A stretch of 64,000 nt of DNA from Limnomonas spitsbergensis (Eukaryota; Chlorophyta; Chlorophyceae; Chlamydomonadales): contig JAYJMM010000087.1 in assembly GCA_037349105.1 (NCBI GenBank), positions 372,001 to 436,000 of the forward strand. The letters are read 5' to 3'. Below, piece by piece: positions 62,320-64,000 of this stretch. Positions within the stretch are counted from its first letter, which is position 1. Each line of letters begins with the position of its first letter. The position numbers were made by a program, and so were the translations under genes. The notes under the pieces are model-generated. The model had not been told where the DNA came from, ran no database searches, and saw only the letters and a list, made by a program, of their open reading frames with translations.

Positions 62320-62936
62320 CTGCCGAGGAGGGGTGCGACGTTCAGGATTCAGGGAGGGCTGGCAATTGCGATTGGAACAATTTCTGTTTGACTGCATGGT
62401 TCTGGCCTAATACACCCGAATTCGTGATGCTAGTCCTATGCAACTGATTGCATGGTGCTGGTCTGAAGCATCCGATTGCATGGTGCTCCCAATCCTCGAT
62501 ATTATGCACCCGATTGCATGTGGTGCTCCTGATCGCATGATGCACCCAATCGCATGGTACTTCCGATTGCATGGTGCACCTGATCCCTATTATTATGCAC
62601 CTGATCGCATGGTCCTGGTAAAATGCACCCGATCTCATGGTGCTGGTATTATGCACCCGATTGCATGGTGCTTGTCCTATACACCCGATTACATGGTGCT
62701 GACATGGTCTGAAGCACCCATTGGCATGGTCCTGACCCTTCACACCCAATGACATGGTCGGATGGTCCTACACACCCGATTGCTTGATGCTTCCCCCATG
62801 CACCTGATTGCATGGTGCTAGTAACTGCACCGGATTGCAAGGCCCTTCTTTTCTCTACCCAGTTGCACGCAGCACATTAAAGCCGCACCTTGTCACACAT
62901 CTCAATGGCCTTCTTGTAGGTGTCGCTGCTGGGGTC
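62128..62936 (-). CDS. TOM20: Plant-type TOM20 mitochondrial import receptor, last two exons
   Basis: Exons on the minus strand: 62936-62889 and 62319-62128. They join in phase to 79 residues plus stop: DPSSDTYKKAIEMCDK, then APEYYDEIQTHIQAQSM and a hydrophilic linker. Then come SDFWWDMGGWVLLVGAIGGA, LLIAKAAGPAKSG. Plant TOM20 proteins end the same way: a D-P-x-x-x-x-Y-x-K-(A/S)-L/I-E helix, K-A-P-E-hydrophobic-H/E-I, then SDFxxDxxGWV opening a C-terminal membrane anchor. The protein should sit in the mitochondrial outer membrane and bind presequences through its TPR region, which is encoded further upstream. Upstream exons could not be placed between 62937 and 64000 and probably lie outside the window. 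Confidence 0.85.
62400..62835. repeat. ACCCGATTGCATGGTGCT minisatellite in TOM20 intron
   Basis: About fifteen degenerate units of 20-30 bp with CACCCGATTGCATGGTGCT. Confidence 0.9.
62889..62936 (-). CDS. TOM20: TOM20 penultimate exon
   Basis: Acceptor GTCCCACAG|GAC and donor GACAAG|GTGCGG. 16 residues DPSSDTYKKAIEMCDK, phase 0 at both ends. Confidence 0.82.
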
Positions 62937-64000
62937 CTGTGGGACCAAGGCCGAGATAAAACGTCAGTTGCTTCCGGGGTCCTAATGGGCCAGGATGAGC
63001 CATATCAAGCGATTTACAAGTGGAGATGTTGCAGGTTGTAACAGGCGGAGGATTGCAAGCTTCAGCTTGAGGGCAAGTGTCAAAACCTGTGAGTGCGAGA
63101 CATCGCCAAAGACCAAAGGGCGCTTAGTCTGCTCGTGTGCAGCGCCCCCTCCCTCGCAAAAGGAGGGGGTAGCGCTGCACAAAATAGCAGACTCTGGTGA
63201 GTTGTTGTGGGTGAGTGGTTGCAGGTGAGTGGTGGAGGCCAACATGGCCGTGAACCAGCTCATATGCTGGTCATGGGGGAGGAAACTGGTGGGTAATAAG
63301 GCTGGGGCGGTCATGGTGAATGGAGGTTGGGTGGGAGGTGGTTGCGGGTGAGTGGTGACAGATGAGAGGTTGTAGGTGAGTTCTGGAGGCCACAATGGCC
63401 GTGCATGACTACAGAATATCAGCCTGCTGGCTGCTGGTAGCAGTGGATGAGTGCCTGGTCGGGAGGCAGGTACCTAGTCAGATGAGACTGGGGTGGTCTT
63501 GGTGCCTAGGTGAGTCGCATGCCAAAATGGGGGTGATGTGTGTCATCTTGCTGTTGCTTATTGGGCCAATATACCGTATGGGTGATGTGCGCCTAGGTGT
63601 GTCACGTGCCAACATTATGGTGAAGTGTGTATGCCTAGATGTTTGAAGTGTGTCGCGTGCCTCAGTACACTAAGTTCTCCCCATTCAGAGTAAGATGGTT
63701 GATCCGTAAGTTGTAATCTCATCATCAGCACGCGTGGAGGGCAGTAACAATCGGAGGGATTGAACATCAGACGCAGCAGTTGGAAGGGGGCGGGGCGCAG
63801 GGGTTATACAGAACTGTTGAGAGAGGGAAGGGAGGGTACACAAGGCAGTTGTGAGGGGGTGGAAGGGAACACAGCAGGGTCAAAATTACCAACAACCACA
63901 GGCCTCTGATCCCTTGACACCAGCATAAGCAGGTGCCAAACAAGACAACCACACAATGTTTTGGGCGTGAGCCCTGCACCACAGCAGCATGGGCCTAACG
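62937..64000 (-). other. Probable TOM20 intron, no exon placed
   Basis: The stretch holds GGTGAGTGGTGGAGGCCAAC-type duplicated blocks (63215-63260 and 63350-63400) that could be degenerate. No exon with a TPR helix was recognised. Confidence 0.35.

Overview
This window is nuclear DNA of a green-plant-lineage alga, most likely a chlorophyte. The evidence is spliced genes with GT-AG introns, plant-type TTTAGGG/CCCTAAA interstitial repeats, a plant-type TOM20, a thylakoid-lumen FKBP with a twin-arginine signal, two TKL protein kinases of green-algal type and a Kangaroo/PAT-like retroelement. The genus is not assigned. Most bases are intron, satellite or transposon. All exon models were built by eye from splice sites, phase and family knowledge.

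Layout: 1-2502 is G-rich and 15-bp satellite followed by decayed exon copies. 2503-19187 (+) is a 12-exon PAS-like/coiled-coil/TKL kinase whose 5' end was not found. 19188-26543 is intergenic, with a 28-bp satellite, a dead LINE reverse transcriptase and several dispersed repeats. 26544-33683 (-) is a 6-exon lumenal FKBP. 33684-34430 is a divergent promoter interval. 34431-44636 (+) is a complete 7-exon Raf-like TKL kinase of 643 aa. 44637-48590 is intergenic with a MITE and dispersed motifs. 48591-59128 is a 10.5-kb retroelement with the split direct repeats (A1-ORF-B1-A2-B2) of PAT/Kangaroo DIRS elements, carrying one 2,184-aa Gag-like ORF and no visible polymerase. 59129-62127 is intergenic with a TA-flanked TIR element. 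62128-64000 (-) is the 3' end of TOM20.

The most unusual pattern is shared by all four host genes. Exon edges are tandemly copied outward into the neighbouring intron, or past the stop codon. Copies of acceptor edges lie upstream of the real exon and copies of donor or stop edges lie downstream, with 1 to 11 decayed copies each. They make arrays of decoy splice sites. In the FKBP gene the copy unit is 63 bp, stop-free and phase-neutral, so alternative donors could add whole 21-residue repeats.

The two kinases are predicted signalling proteins. The FKBP and TOM20 are organelle proteins (thylakoid lumen; mitochondrial outer membrane). Nothing suggests that the four genes act in one pathway.
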